This document shows, piece by piece, positions 12,267 to 22,536 of a DNA stretch of 64,000 bases. How positions within the stretch are numbered: the stretch's first letter is position 1; every line of letters begins with the position of its first letter. The notes beneath the pieces are model-generated. The model was not told the origin of the DNA. It did no database searches and saw only the letters and a list, made by a program, of their open reading frames with translations. This DNA comes from Stratiolaelaps scimitus (Eukaryota; Arthropoda; Arachnida; Mesostigmata; Laelapidae), in contig JABWDB010000014.1 of the NCBI GenBank assembly GCA_019614645.1, positions 2,046,001 through 2,110,000 on the forward strand, in the 5' to 3' direction. A program made the position numbers and the translations under genes.

Positions 12267-12288
12267 TTGCTTGCTTGCTTGCTTGCTT
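12267..12288. repeat. (TTGC)n microsatellite
   Basis: About five units of a TTGC/CTTG tetranucleotide repeat in non-coding DNA. Confidence 0.85.
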
Positions 12289-13145
12289 ACTTGTAAGATC
12301 ACTCGCACTGATTATTTTTATTCCTCGCCGAGTTGAACAGGCAGCATCGAATACTCATCGAATTTCTAATCTCTCCAGCAACGATCAGGAATTCAATGGA
12401 CGCCAATCCCGTTAAGTATTGGCTACCGTTGTCTCTGTCGGTCTGTCGCACGTTGGCTCAGACGGAGTTATAGCTGGCGCCAAATGATAATACTATGGCA
12501 GAGATAAATATTATTATCCATGATTTTATCGCAGAATTCGTTCGCCGACGTGCTCACAGACTCTCAGGGGGTCCCGATCTCAAAACGGCTGCTGCGACGG
12601 CGACACCAACAGCAGCAGCAGTAGCATTAGCCGAAGCTGTGAGAAGGGTAACCTTGAGACGATCGCAGCCGTAGCCCATCGCCACCATCGAAGCAAATAG
12701 CTGTTGCAAAATCAGCCGACCTGAATACGCCTGCATATGTCGTGCGTAGGGGTAGCGCCGGCTGGCTGAGTCAACGGAGCCGGCAAGAGTTGCTCCTTCA
12801 AGCATGTGGCTCGGGCGGTCTTGAGTCACCAGCAGCGCAGAGTGGCCTAGCAACTTAGATGGGTGCTTCAACGACGAGCTGCCCTGCGCGCAAGGCTATT
12901 CGATCCGTAACACGACACGCCGCTTCGAAACGCTACAGACTAGTGATACCGCTGTATGGCGCAAATAGGTAGCCGTGAGTGCGTTTAGAACTCGGATATG
13001 TACATGTTTGCCTATATAGGCATACATGGGTATAGATACATCCACATTAGAGCGAGGGATAGAGGCACGTAACACAGTCGGAGTGTACGGATAGCGATCA
13101 GCAGACCATATGGACGGGCAAGGACTAATACATTGCATAATAATG

Positions 13146-13176
<31 letters not shown>

Positions 13177-13190
13177 TATATATATATTAT
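13146..13190. repeat. (TA)n microsatellite
   Basis: About 45 bases of TA repeat with one phase change (ataat) in the middle. Confidence 0.9.
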
Positions 13191-13421
13191 TAATGTTTGA
13201 CTCATTGATATAGTCAAAGGTTATATAATCTCTCGGCATTCGCGCCGCGTCCGTGTGCCGCTATGTAGTAATCGAATGCATATATAATATTTGAATACAC
13301 ATGTGCAAAAAGAAACCTTTGTTTTTGGTGTCCGCACCATTTAATTAATTTCTATCTATCTACTAATTAATTAACCTTTTTTGCCGTCTGGTCTGGCGCG
13401 GGAACACAAGGCGCGCTCAAG

Positions 13422-13646
13422 TCAGTTTCTGCCCCAGTTCGATTTCGAGGTCAATTCTCTGAAAGCAGACATGCTGCCGAAAAACAACTGTTTTTGAGCA
13501 ATTCGCAGCTTAAGCGCGCTGGTCCCGTGGGCAAAAATTACGCCCGTGATTATTACCATACCCGTACATAGAGCTCCAGAGATATAATTGAATATCGAGG
13601 TCAATAGAGCCCTGCTGGCGGGAGTGTCGAACGGATTCTTGAACAT
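13422..13646 (-). CDS. Small possible membrane protein, unidentified
   Basis: An ATG-started ORF of 74 codons. The start context is CAAAATG, favourable in arthropods. A T-rich stretch ending in ttgcag lies about 14 bases upstream and could be a 3' splice site. The protein opens with MFKNPFDTPASRALLTS and has one hydrophobic segment at about residues 24-42 (SGALCTGMVIITGVIFAHG), flanked by a short N-terminal part and a basic C-terminal part. Composition is not low-complexity, unlike most ORFs here. An ATTAAA lies downstream. I do not recognise the family. It could be a small organelle or ER membrane protein, one exon of a larger gene, or chance. Confidence 0.3.
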   Translation of the reverse strand: MFKNPFDTPASRALLTSIFNYISGALCTGMVIITGVIFAHGTSALKLRIAQKQLFFGSMSAFRELTSKSNWGRN

Positions 13647-13649
13647 TTT

Positions 13650-16039
13650 GAAATCGTAACTGCAAACTAGATTACATCATTTCAGCGGAAGAGACGAGCA
13701 TTCGAGCTATAGAGGTATGGCTCATGATAAGTCAACTTAGAGATATGACCATTACTATAAAATAGCTTGTATAATTTAATTTATAAACGTGTGCCAGCGC
13801 AGTTGTCTAATTGGATGTGTGCAGTTCGAGTTGTGTTTTCTAATTAACACTGTGAAACGTCCATCACCGTCGAAGAAGGCATCGTAACTGTAGTCATGCT
13901 TTGACAACAGATCTCTCCCGCGCTTAATTACTGTAACCTTGTAGCTCGGATTTCAGTTGTCAGCTGAATAGTTCCCAAGAATCTAGTGAGCTCGTTACAC
14001 TACCGTGTCTCCTCCCTACGGGCTGCTTCAGCAAGTCATCACCGCAGTACAGTACAATAGCGCTAAATTTATCGCAGAGCAGATTATGCACTCGGCTGTT
14101 TCCACTAAGTCAACAAATAGCTTACGAAATCATACCCGTATCTTAGCGATGTTTCGAAACAATGGAGTCGTTCCGAACCTTTCTGTCGGAGGTATTAAGA
14201 ATCGAATTTTGAGTCCATTAGCTCCAGTCCTTCCATTTCATTCCTGTGAAAATGAGCAGAATACGCAATTCGAGTTTCGTGCGAAGCTGAATTTTCAATG
14301 GAGGCGCCGCAGTGAAATTAACTCGATCCATTTACGCGGTTTACGTTAAAGAAAAATAGACTCGAAACCGGTAGAAAAGGCTGCAGTAGTTGGTACGGCC
14401 TTTCCAGCTGTCTCTGCGTATTTATCATATAGGTCTTATTAATATAGATCTGCCTTAGGGAGACGTTTTGTCGATATCCACCAGGCCATAATTACCATCG
14501 TTATCGTCATTCTCATTAGGAATAGCAGGGCTGCTGCATTTGGCAGTCACCACCATGCCAAAGCCAACTAACAACCGCCACCATCGTGGGAAACGCAACC
14601 GGCCGCTGATAATAATTGCTGCTCGGCCACCTGCCAACGAAAATTGGTGCTTTGCGCCAACACCCACGTATATCTAGGGCAAGTCGGCCTGGGTAGGACC
14701 ATCCTGTCCAGAGCAGAATGTCCGCCAACGCTGACGTAAAGATCGTCATGGCCATGTTTGCCTGTCTTGTAGGCCTCTCTATGGGCCTGCTATCGAACTG
14801 ATCCATTCGTCATCAGAAATCGGACACTTCGACGCCGTGGTGGGGCAAGCGGAACATCAACATATTTGAATGATTGTACGACTATCACCCCCCGTTCGTA
14901 CCGTTAACTCAGCTCATTACAGCTTGCGACACCGTCATAATAATGATAAATAAATAAATAATAGTGTAAACAGTTGTCGTGATGGTCGCACTTCGATCAG
15001 CGTCATTATCATCATAAAATGACTTGGCTAATCCGTCCAGCGTTACCACGTCTACCTGAACATTGCCATCGTCCACGTTGCCGACATCGCTGTGAGCACA
15101 ATTATGGGCCGAGTGGCTAACCAGCCAGTCGGCTCTCCTGTTGAGGAAACATATTCTATCTAGGCTATGTGTACCTACTCTATATAGATTGTGTTGTTGG
15201 CGTCGAAATGGATCATTAGCAGAGATGTTGGCAGGACGAACGGGGGAGGATGCCATAGATCTAGCTGTCACCTACATGTTGCATATAGAATTATACAGGT
15301 ATATATATATATATAAACCTGTCCGTGACATGACATCTTTACCTGCATAGGGCAGATAGGCGCGCCACGTTGGAGCGAGTAACCGCTCGCCAAGCAAAAT
15401 GAGACCGGTATAGTATGCACATGGCCGCGATGAGCATCGCTCCTTTATCGTCAAAATGCCAACTGGAACAAACTGATTGAACAAAGTGTTTAACCTGAGG
15501 ATGATAGAAGTGGCGAGACTAGCCAGTCAAATGAGACAATTTTACATGTGAGTTTATTTTGACCTTTATTATTATTATGGGAAATGAAATATAGTAGTGG
15601 CCTTTCTGGTTACGGACAACAACTGCGGTTATCTGTAGCGGCTGACTGGCTGCAGCTGCGACCAAGCGACGCAATGCTCTAGCAACGAACAGGCTGATAT
15701 CCTAACATTATGGAACACGAACTTACGTGTGATATAATATAGGCAACGAGTTGGTTATTACCATTCGCTGTTCCTGCGTCTGCTGATCAGAGACATTCGA
15801 TGATTGTTAAATAGACTATTGAAAAGTTAACATTCGTTCAAGCATAGCTTGCTGTACAGCGTATACGTGAATGGCGCCACCAAGTGAACGAACGTATGTA
15901 TTATTATATTGTAGCTCAAAGGTTGCCGTGTACGAGTTCGGTGTTGGTTTCCGGCAAGCCATGTAGCCTTGCATTGTCTATATACAGAAATTAATTCATA
16001 TAATGTAGCTGTTTTCATTTAACTGACTCTTAGCTCAGA
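13650..16039. other. Non-coding stretch
   Basis: No gene is supported. There is a short TA run near 15300-15314 and AATA repeats near 14946-14962. ORFs here show no domain or consistent coding signal. Confidence 0.5.
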
Positions 16040-16149
16040 ATGCTGCTGCTACTAAAAAGAAGGTTTTTCAGGCTGACTCTTAGCCAATATTTAACGTCCA
16101 CGGTACAACTGCTTCTAGCATTGGTTCGCAAGATGGATCCTGCTGCTAC
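16040..16149 (-). mobile_element. Short 3'-hairpin retroposon copy b
   Basis: An 84-bp body (16053-16136) lies between 13-bp direct repeats that differ at one base (atgctgctgctac and atcctgctgctac; 16040-16052 and 16137-16149). On the minus strand it reads from aatgctagaagcag through gtaccgtggacg to the 3' hairpin GGCTAA-GAG-TCAGCC and then TGAAAAACCTTCTTTTT. It is close to copy c, which lies about 370 bp downstream in the opposite orientation. Confidence 0.6.
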
Positions 16150-16491
16150 AACGACCACTAGTGTTGTTATTGATACGAAGAGAAAATGAGTCATGCTAAG
16201 CGAATTTGGCTACAAACTCCTAGAAGCTAGTATTTGCCACTAAATTACGAGCGATTTAAGAGAAACTCGTTGAATTTTTGTGTCCTTCGTTTACTTAGTC
16301 AGCCACATATCGTTTTCAAGCAATGGAAACTACAACTGTTCTAGGCGAGATCTAAGAAAGTGTCTCCCAGCCCCGATCTATTCTGACCGCTGGCAAAGGA
16401 TATCCCGGCTTCCGAAGAACATGCAAATATGCCGAATCAAGTTACAGAAGTCGATTTCGAGCAAATTTTTTCCAAACAGAATTCTACATCA

Positions 16492-16600
16492 TATAACCAA
16501 TGTGGCGGTGGAAGCAATGCTAGAAGCAGTTGTAGCGTGGACGTTAAATGTTGGCTGAGAGTTAGCCCGAAAAACCTTTAACCTTTATAACCAATGTGGC
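16492..16600 (+). mobile_element. Short 3'-hairpin retroposon copy c with perfect 15-bp TSD
   Basis: A 79-bp body (16507-16585) lies between two perfect copies of tataaccaatgtggc (16492-16506 and 16586-16600). On the plus strand the body runs ggtggaagcaatgctagaag, then a gtggacgttaaatgttggct segment, then gagagttagcccgaaaaacc with a short A/T-rich tail. The perfect duplication shows that this small unit was inserted as such. Its length and variable A/T tail fit LINE-type target-primed insertion rather than a Tc1/mariner event, which would give a TA duplication. Confidence 0.7.
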
Positions 16601-18639
16601 ATCCCGTCGTTCAAGTTGGAGAACAACGACTTTGCTTAATATAGTTGCCAAATGTTGATGTTGATGCTACACCCAAACTCGCGAAAGTGCTTCAACTGGT
16701 GCTCTCGTCTGAAATGGTCCGCTTCGGGTGGACATAGTTTAAAAGCCGAAATCACACATTGGCCTCCTTATACCGTCTCAGATATAAACCACACCGGAGG
16801 TACTATAGCCACAGAATGTGGCGGCTATTCCAAGAACTCAATTGGTTTGAATTCAACGAGGTGTTCGGCCACCACCTGATGATCTCAGATACACGATATT
16901 CGTTTTGTGTACATTGAACAGACGGTGTGTGATTGAGCTGGCAACGAGAGCGAACTGACGTTTATTATACGTAGAGGACTTTTGGTTTCGGCAAAAATTC
17001 CATGCATAGATCTAACCACCTCGGGCGAAAGGTATCAAAATCTACCTTGGCAAAACGTTCCAACTTATGAGTGGGTGTTCGTTTAGCGGCGAGTCTTGTC
17101 GACGCGCGGGAGGACAGAGTATTATTTGAGAGAGGTTACTCCGAGTTAGCCTCGAGGAAAGTTTCCAACGAAGCGTCACCACTGCCGACGTTATGCGTCA
17201 CCACGCGACGATCAGCGGTGGCAAAGCGTTTTTGTAAGAGCAACACGCTAAGTAATGCCGGCGTTGTATACAATAGAAGTTTGCTTAATTACGCCAACGT
17301 CGCCCGCGTGAATGTACCGTGATAACGCGGGCTAGTTCAATTACCAGAACGTAATTAACCAGCCGTTTAGGGAATCATGGACGATCGCCTCCTTTCGACT
17401 ACTTGCCAGATATAATGCTCAGGTGCAATAAACACATTGTGTTCGGGAAGTCTCGTCACCCGATGTCGGTCGACCCGCCGTAGGGAGATGTCCTTAAAAT
17501 GAGAACCAGAACTCGACGGTAAACTATTTCTATTCGAGCAGAAACGGGTTGAATCGCTGAAAAAAAGGTACGCAAACCTTATAGGGTTGCGTTCATTTTT
17601 TAAACCTCATTCTGGGGTATTTTTTTTTGCCTTTTGTTGTCCTGCTTAAATTTAGCTCTCATGATAATTATCCAAATATCTTTCAAGCGATCTGTTTTCA
17701 ATCTGGCTGACCTCCAGCTAACTATTGGTGAAACAACTGGATGATACAAAAAAAACCGAGCACTGGATTAAAGCAGTTAGATAGGCTAGTGGTGTCCATC
17801 CGACAATGACCTGCATTTCTTTCGGGGGCTGATTTGGGCCTGTTTTCTTAGAAGGGGTAAGCGTTCACGTTTGGTACCGTTGTGATTGCATCGGATGACA
17901 GCTATACGGCAAGGTAAAAGTAATAGGTAAGTAAGTAAGTCAATGTAAAAGTCAGGCGGCCGGTTGAATAGCATTAGGTCTATGTAGCGGTGATATTCTG
18001 TATTTCTGAATAGGTCTCGACATCGATTTGCAAATGTTGCATATGCTGCTAAAATGCGATTTTGTGCCCCTGTTTCGCGTTATTTTTTATTACCTTTCAT
18101 TTAATTAAAATGTCTTCTCTTCGTTTAAATGGACCAATTTGGAGCGCGGGGTGACGGCCATCGAGGGCGCTATATTCTCACAGTTTAATGTAGTACAAAT
18201 GATGTGCTAATTTTTTTGTAAGAAACAAAAACCTACAACTAACAATTTGACCGTTTTTCTCGTTTTTCAACATCGTCCTTTGACCTCCTCTTATTTAATG
18301 CCAATTGGGGAACTGTTGGCTTCGACGAACAGCACCTTTTGGTGGGTGGATAGCTTTTTATGCCGAAAAAGTTTTCTTCTAATTAGACCAATTCAATGAA
18401 TTAAGCTTCATGTAACTGTTGATCCTTATGCATGACATTCACCTGGCTATTATTTTCACTCAGTCGATAGCTTTTGATATTGTGAACAAACAAGTGATAG
18501 TTGTTCCTACACCTATCGAGGAAATGACGACCGTTTGTTGAGATGTTGAAAAACACCCACTGTTGTCTGTACGTCCGTAAATCACCACGACGGCCAAGAC
18601 TGAAGATCGACGTTGCTCATATATCGTTCTATCCCGCTT
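16601..18639. other. Non-coding stretch
   Basis: No gene is recognised. An 83-codon plus-strand ORF (17071-17322) has ordinary composition, but it starts from GTG and has no motif I know. The rest is AT-rich with short A and T runs. Confidence 0.5.
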
Positions 18640-18646
18640 ACCCAAT

Positions 18647-19112
18647 TAATGTCTCAGAACCATTGAATTTCCAAATTTTCACATAAATCCTCCAAACGTA
18701 TGGCTCTCGAGCAGGATAACCTCAAACGACGACTGAAAAAGAAACTTTGAACATTAACACTAAAATTTAAAACTTTTGGAGCCAGAAGATAGTCACGGCG
18801 TCGGCAGAGGGGATGAAGACTGCTGCCGACGCTCACCCAACTGACGCCTCGGAAACCACCAATTCTCCAAATTTTCGTACATATCCTCCAAAAAAACATA
18901 TCACGAACGAGATAACCCCATACAACGTCTGAGAAAGCCAGGTATTAAACATTCCCACTAAAATTCAAAGTCCTCGAAAGCTAAAAGAGAGTCACGGCGT
19001 CGGCCAGGAGCCGAAGGCTACTGCCGACGCACTTACAATTAACGTCTCAGAAACCACCGAATCTCCAAATTTTCGCACATATACTCTGAATAAACATATC
19101 GCGAGCAGGACT
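18647..19112. repeat. Tandem repeat, unit about 197 bp, 2.3 copies, with conserved hairpin
   Basis: The landmark ccaaattttc recurs at 18671, 18867 and 19065, and tcacggcgtcggc at 18794 and 18993, so the period is 196-199 bp. The copies are diverged but share gtctcagaaaccacc-like starts and actaaaattc-like middles. In both full units a GC-rich inverted repeat (GCGTCGGC ... GCCGACGC; arms 18798-18806 with 18824-18832, and 18997-19004 with 19023-19030) is kept while the loop sequence differs. The third unit stops before the hairpin. It could be a small satellite or a fragment of a larger tandem family. Confidence 0.75.
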
Positions 19113-19308
19113 AAAGTTGGCCGTCGCCCGCCAGGGCAAGGCAAACTCTAGTTATAGTATTTATAGATCATTGGATCGTTTCGCATGTCAAGTAGTCGTT
19201 AGAGAGTACAGGCGTGCAGTTGTTTCCGTATCATTCGCTTGCACGGTATACCAGCCAGTTGCTCATTTTCTCACAGCGTTGTGAAAGCAACATTGCTTTA
19301 ACTCATAT

Positions 19309-20100
19309 TATATATATATATATATATATACATCGCGTCAAAAGGATAGCCCACCGCTATGTCTCTGATTTTTTTTCTCAACCGTAAGTAGCACTGCAGT
19401 TTCGCTTTCAGGCACTTAGATGTAGGCATTTGGTATCGGAAAATGTCGTTTTGAGGGTGTGTCAAAAGGATAGCCCACTTAGTGTTTGTCGAGTGGGACG
19501 ACAGTTAAAACGCAACTGAGTTCGAAGATCGTTCTCGTACAAATTTTCTGGACCCTTTGTCAGCGAAAACTTCGATGGGCCGGGCCGCAAAAATTAGTGA
19601 AGATGAGAAAAAAACTATTTTCAATCCCAATGAAGAAAACAAGTCAAAATCGAAAATCGCGCGAATTTTACAAAGAAGCAGGGTGGTGGTTTCAAATGTC
19701 TTAAAGATCCTTAACCGTACAGGATCAAGAAGGCGCCAGGACGACCCGAAGCAGTAAGTGCGCGTGAAGAACGCGCCCTCCTCCGAACAGCCTCTAACAG
19801 CTTTTTGACTTGTCGCGAAATTGCAGCCGAGGCAGGAGTCGAAACGAACGTCCCAAAATGTGCTAAGATATCTTCAGCCATAAGAAACTCTTTTTCCGTG
19901 AATACTTAAACGAAAACTTCCTTCAACATTGAAAAACAAATCCAAGATTGAGCTTCGCTCGTGAGCAAATTTCGTTTACAGAGGAGTGGCAACGGGTACT
20001 GTTTTCCACCGAAAAGAGATTCAATCTCGACGCTCCTGATCGACATTCTTATTACTTCCATGATATTAGGAAAGAAATGAAACTCTTTTGTTTTTGAAAA
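19309..20100 (+). mobile_element. Tc3-like DNA transposon, 3' part missing
   Basis: The left end lies in a (TA)n run. The 17-bp motif gtcaaaaggatagccca occurs at 19337-19353 and again in the same direction at 19461-19477, 124 bp apart, both upstream of the transposase. Two transposase-binding repeats inside a long terminal region are known from Tc3 and other IR/DR-type Tc1 elements, so I read this as the left terminal region. No reverse-complement copy is seen to the right, so the right end has been lost. Confidence 0.65.
19575..20096 (+). pseudogene. Tc3-like transposase, frameshifted and truncated
   Basis: The first part (ATG at 19575) reads MGRAAKISEDEKKTIF..., then KSKIARILQRSRVVVSNVLK, the first DNA-binding helix-turn-helix of Tc1/Tc3 transposases. 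After a frameshift near 19730 a second frame gives GRPEAVSAREER..., then TCREIAAEAGVETNV. This corresponds to the GRPR-type linker and second helix-turn-helix. After more breaks, EEWQRVLFSTEKRFNLDAPD and YYFHDIRKEM (about 19980-20080) match the start of the catalytic domain. The first catalytic Asp of the family's FSDE motif is Thr here (codon 20008-20010). The second and third catalytic residues are absent because the ORF ends early. The gene is dead. Confidence 0.7.
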
Positions 20101-21360
20101 TTTGTGCCAGATATAAATATTAGATATAAATAAATATAAAATTATTTACAAGCACATAACACCGTTGTACTAGAAAACACACGACTCTACTAAGCTGTGT
20201 CCTTTATCAAATCTACCCGCTCCAAAACTATTCCTTATGATTAGAGCGCTATTCTTGTATAGTCATGTAAATAGAAAAAGTTATTTTTGTGGATGATTGT
20301 TGTCATCACCCGTATTTCCGAGAGAGCAGTTCCCTCCCACAGCTTCCCGGTCTCTCCGGGAAAGCTTGACCCACTGGACGAATTGTCCCTGTCGATTAGA
20401 CACACACACATGCTGGTGTTCGATTGTAGCCAAGCAAACTGACTTTCCTTGCACTGCTGGATGACTTTCCTTGCCCTGGCGTAGGTGTGTTGTTCTAGCT
20501 GACACACATGGACAGTGTCGCTGTCACCCTTGGCCGTCGAGAGGTCATCGGACCCCTCTGCATCCGGCGACATTAGCATTACTGGCGTTGGCACAAACGC
20601 CAACTAGTGTAAATGTACGTTGATCTCTATCTATATATGTGGCTTGTATTTGTAAATTGTTGCAATATATTATCGCACTCTTATCGTTGAGGCTGAAATG
20701 GCGAAATGTCTAACAGAGCTGGACTAAACAGCGAACACAGCACGAATCCAAGGGGCGAACACTCAAAGTCAATAATCTGAAAAGCACATCGCACCAGATC
20801 AATCGAGACCGCCCGGCCGTCCAATGGCAATATATGATATCAATTGTGGCCGCGATTTTGTCGGTAGTTCTTTTTTGTTTCGCCTATTTGGAGACGAAAT
20901 CCATTTTGTCTCCTGTGAACGACACGTGCCCATAACAAACACGGTGCCCATGCACGCAGGGCACTGAGACGAGTTGACTCTCGCCGCGCTGGACCGATAA
21001 ATGATTCGCGTATTGTGGGAGGAGTCAAGCTTCGGTCACGACTTCAATCAAATATATGGTACAGATTGGTGGACACACGTCGAAAGGATGCTGAATTGAT
21101 CGCGCGGAGAAATGAACCTGTGGAGCATTCGTTATGTGGCTATCGAATCATCATATCGAATCGTAGCTCTACTCTGTAGCGAACGTCGCACGACGATTAC
21201 GACGTGAGGCGTATGGACCACACGGCGTGTGCGTGTGCTTCTACAGCGTGATTTCTCAAACCTGCGTCTGGTGACAAGTGGCAGCACTCGTTGGTATTGA
21301 AACAAATGTGAACGGAGCCATTCCGGTTTAATAAACTGTTAAGGGGCGGCAGCATAGAGT
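20101..21360. other. Non-coding stretch
   Basis: Nothing recognised. A 120-codon minus-strand ORF (20241-20603) has no motif I know and probably no exon value. The G+C content rises sharply after about 21380, where the retrotransposon starts. Confidence 0.5.
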
Positions 21361-21367
21361 ATAGTGA

Positions 21368-21712
21368 ATGCACGGAATGACGCTCGCGAATCAACGGAAT
21401 GACGCTCGCTTGCCGAACCCGAGGGCGATCCCCGCCCCGTCGCGCCGCCCCGCCCCTCGTCGGCCTGCTCCTCGTCGGCCTGCCCCTTGTCGGCCCGCCC
21501 CTTGCCGGCTTGCCCCCCGTCGACCTGCCCCCCGTCGAGCCGCCCCTGGTCGACCTGCCCGCGCGGAGCCTCGGCGCCCCACGGCCGCGCCAGCGGTGCC
21601 AGGCATCGTCGCAGCCTTGAGGTCCCTCGCTGAGGTCTTGGCCCCTCTCCTCCAGCTTCAGCGTCAGCTCGCCCCCCTCCTAGCCGCTCTCAATCCCCCC
21701 CGTTCTTCATGA
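21368..21712 (+). CDS. Upstream ORF of the R2-like element, Pro/Arg repeats
   Basis: An ATG-started frame of 114 codons, in the same reading frame as the RT ORF. It is mostly pentapeptide repeats of RRPAP type, encoded by an exact 15-bp period, then a leucine-rich, helix-prone end (VAALRSLAEVLAPLLQLQRQ). Its stop overlaps the start of the next ORF as ATGA (21709-21712). It may be a true upstream ORF coupled by stop-start reinitiation, or the N-terminus of a single polyprotein separated by a one-base slip in the C7 run (21695-21701). It could also be untranslated leader that happens to be open. Its first codons probably lie in flanking DNA. Confidence 0.4.
   Translation: MHGMTLANQRNDARLPNPRAIPAPSRRPAPRRPAPRRPAPCRPAPCRLAPRRPAPRRAAPGRPARAEPRRPTAAPAVPGIVAALRSLAEVLAPLLQLQRQLAPLLAALNPPRSS
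21450..21560 (+). repeat. 15-bp tandem repeat in the element's 5' region
   Basis: Seven units of a gtcggcctgcccctc-like sequence, with gtcg/gccg landmarks at 21459, 21474, 21489, 21504, 21519, 21534 and 21549. The period is a multiple of three, so changes in copy number keep the frame. The units differ at single bases. Confidence 0.85.
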
Positions 21713-22536
21713 ACCCAGGTCCCATCGCCCCAGCTCGCGACGCCTCCCCAGCCCGAGACGCCACCCCAGCTCGAGACGCCACCCCAGCTCGAGACGCCAC
21801 CCCAGCTCGAGACGCCACCCCAGCTCGAGACGCCATCGCAGCCCGAGACGCCACCGCAGCCCGAGACGCCACCGCAGCCCGAGACGCCACCGCAGCCCGA
21901 GACGCCACCGCAGCCCGTCGTGCCGCTTCAGCCCGAGACGCCACAGGCCCCCCGCGTGTACCGTGCCCGCATTGCGAGGGCAGATTCACCCGGCGCGGTC
22001 TCAACAGGCACATAACGGTGCGGCACCCGGAGGTCCGTTCGGTGCCTCAGCCGAGTCCAGCGCCCCAACCGCTCGAGCTACGACTACAGGCGGCCATGCG
22101 TGAGGCCCGAGTCTTCAGTATTGTCCCGAAGGCTACGCGTTCCCTAGTCGCCGTGGCCCTCACAGACGTGCTCCGGGACGTTCATTCCAATAACGACGCC
22201 TCCTCCTGGGAAGCGCTCCTGGCTTTCGCCCGAGTGGTCTTGCAGATGCCGGACAAAGGCGACACCTCCCGCTCCCTCCCAGCCGTGATTCGGGGAAACC
22301 TAGCGGCCTTCCGTGCTGGGGCGCGCTTGGAGTACCGCTTGCGTCGTCAACTCCCCCGCGGCCCTCGTCCTCCGCCCACGGATACGGGCCAGATGGCTGC
22401 GCGTATAGCCACCCAAAAACTCTCCGAGGGTGACATCTCTGGTGCCGCCCGGGCCCTGTGCTCTACCGACTCGGCCACGGACTCGGCTGAGGCTCTCCAC
22501 GCCCTCAGGGCGAAGCACCCCCCCCGCCCCTCCTGA
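21709..22536 (+). CDS. N-terminal ORF of the R2-like polyprotein: repeat tail and C2H2 zinc finger
   Basis: An ATG-started frame of 275 codons. Residues 1-80 are the hexapeptide repeats. Residues 86-106 form a C2H2 finger (C86-x2-C89-x11-H101-x4-H106, with GLNRH before the second half), like the N-terminal fingers that bind target DNA in R2. Residues 120-260 are a helical region with LLAFARVVLQMP and the segment (QKLSEGDISGAARAL ... LHALRAKHPP) that comes just before the reverse transcriptase in this group. The frame stops at TGA 22534-22536, right after a C8 run (22518-22525). The rest of the protein continues in the +1 frame, so one extra C is the likely break. Sequencing error is the alternative. 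Confidence 0.75.
   Translation: MNPGPIAPARDASPARDATPARDATPARDATPARDATPARDAIAARDATAARDATAARDATAARDATAARRAASARDATGPPRVPCPHCEGRFTRRGLNRHITVRHPEVRSVPQPSPAPQPLELRLQAAMREARVFSIVPKATRSLVAVALTDVLRDVHSNNDASSWEALLAFARVVLQMPDKGDTSRSLPAVIRGNLAAFRAGARLEYRLRRQLPRGPRPPPTDTGQMAARIATQKLSEGDISGAARALCSTDSATDSAEALHALRAKHPPRPS
21733..21948 (+). repeat. 18-bp tandem repeat encoding PARDAT hexapeptides
   Basis: About twelve units of exactly 18 bp (gacgcc landmark every 18 bases from 21739 to 21937). The first units carry ccccagctcga and the later ones cgcagcccga, so the array seems to have grown as two blocks. It encodes alternating PARDAT and AARDAT, an Ala/Pro/Arg/Asp-rich low-complexity segment before the zinc finger. 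Confidence 0.95.

Noticed and set aside
21373..21410. Repeated acggaatgacgctcgc taken as a target duplication of the R2-like element
   Set aside because: Both copies are on the 5' side; the motif is not found after the element's 3' end.
21450..21948. Regularly spaced repeats considered as a CRISPR array
   Set aside because: The repeats are contiguous, with no unique spacers, and lie inside a retrotransposon coding region of a eukaryotic sequence.
21391..22013. Minus-strand and alternative-frame ORFs across the 15-bp and 18-bp arrays
   Set aside because: They are shadows: arrays with periods divisible by three stay open in several frames.
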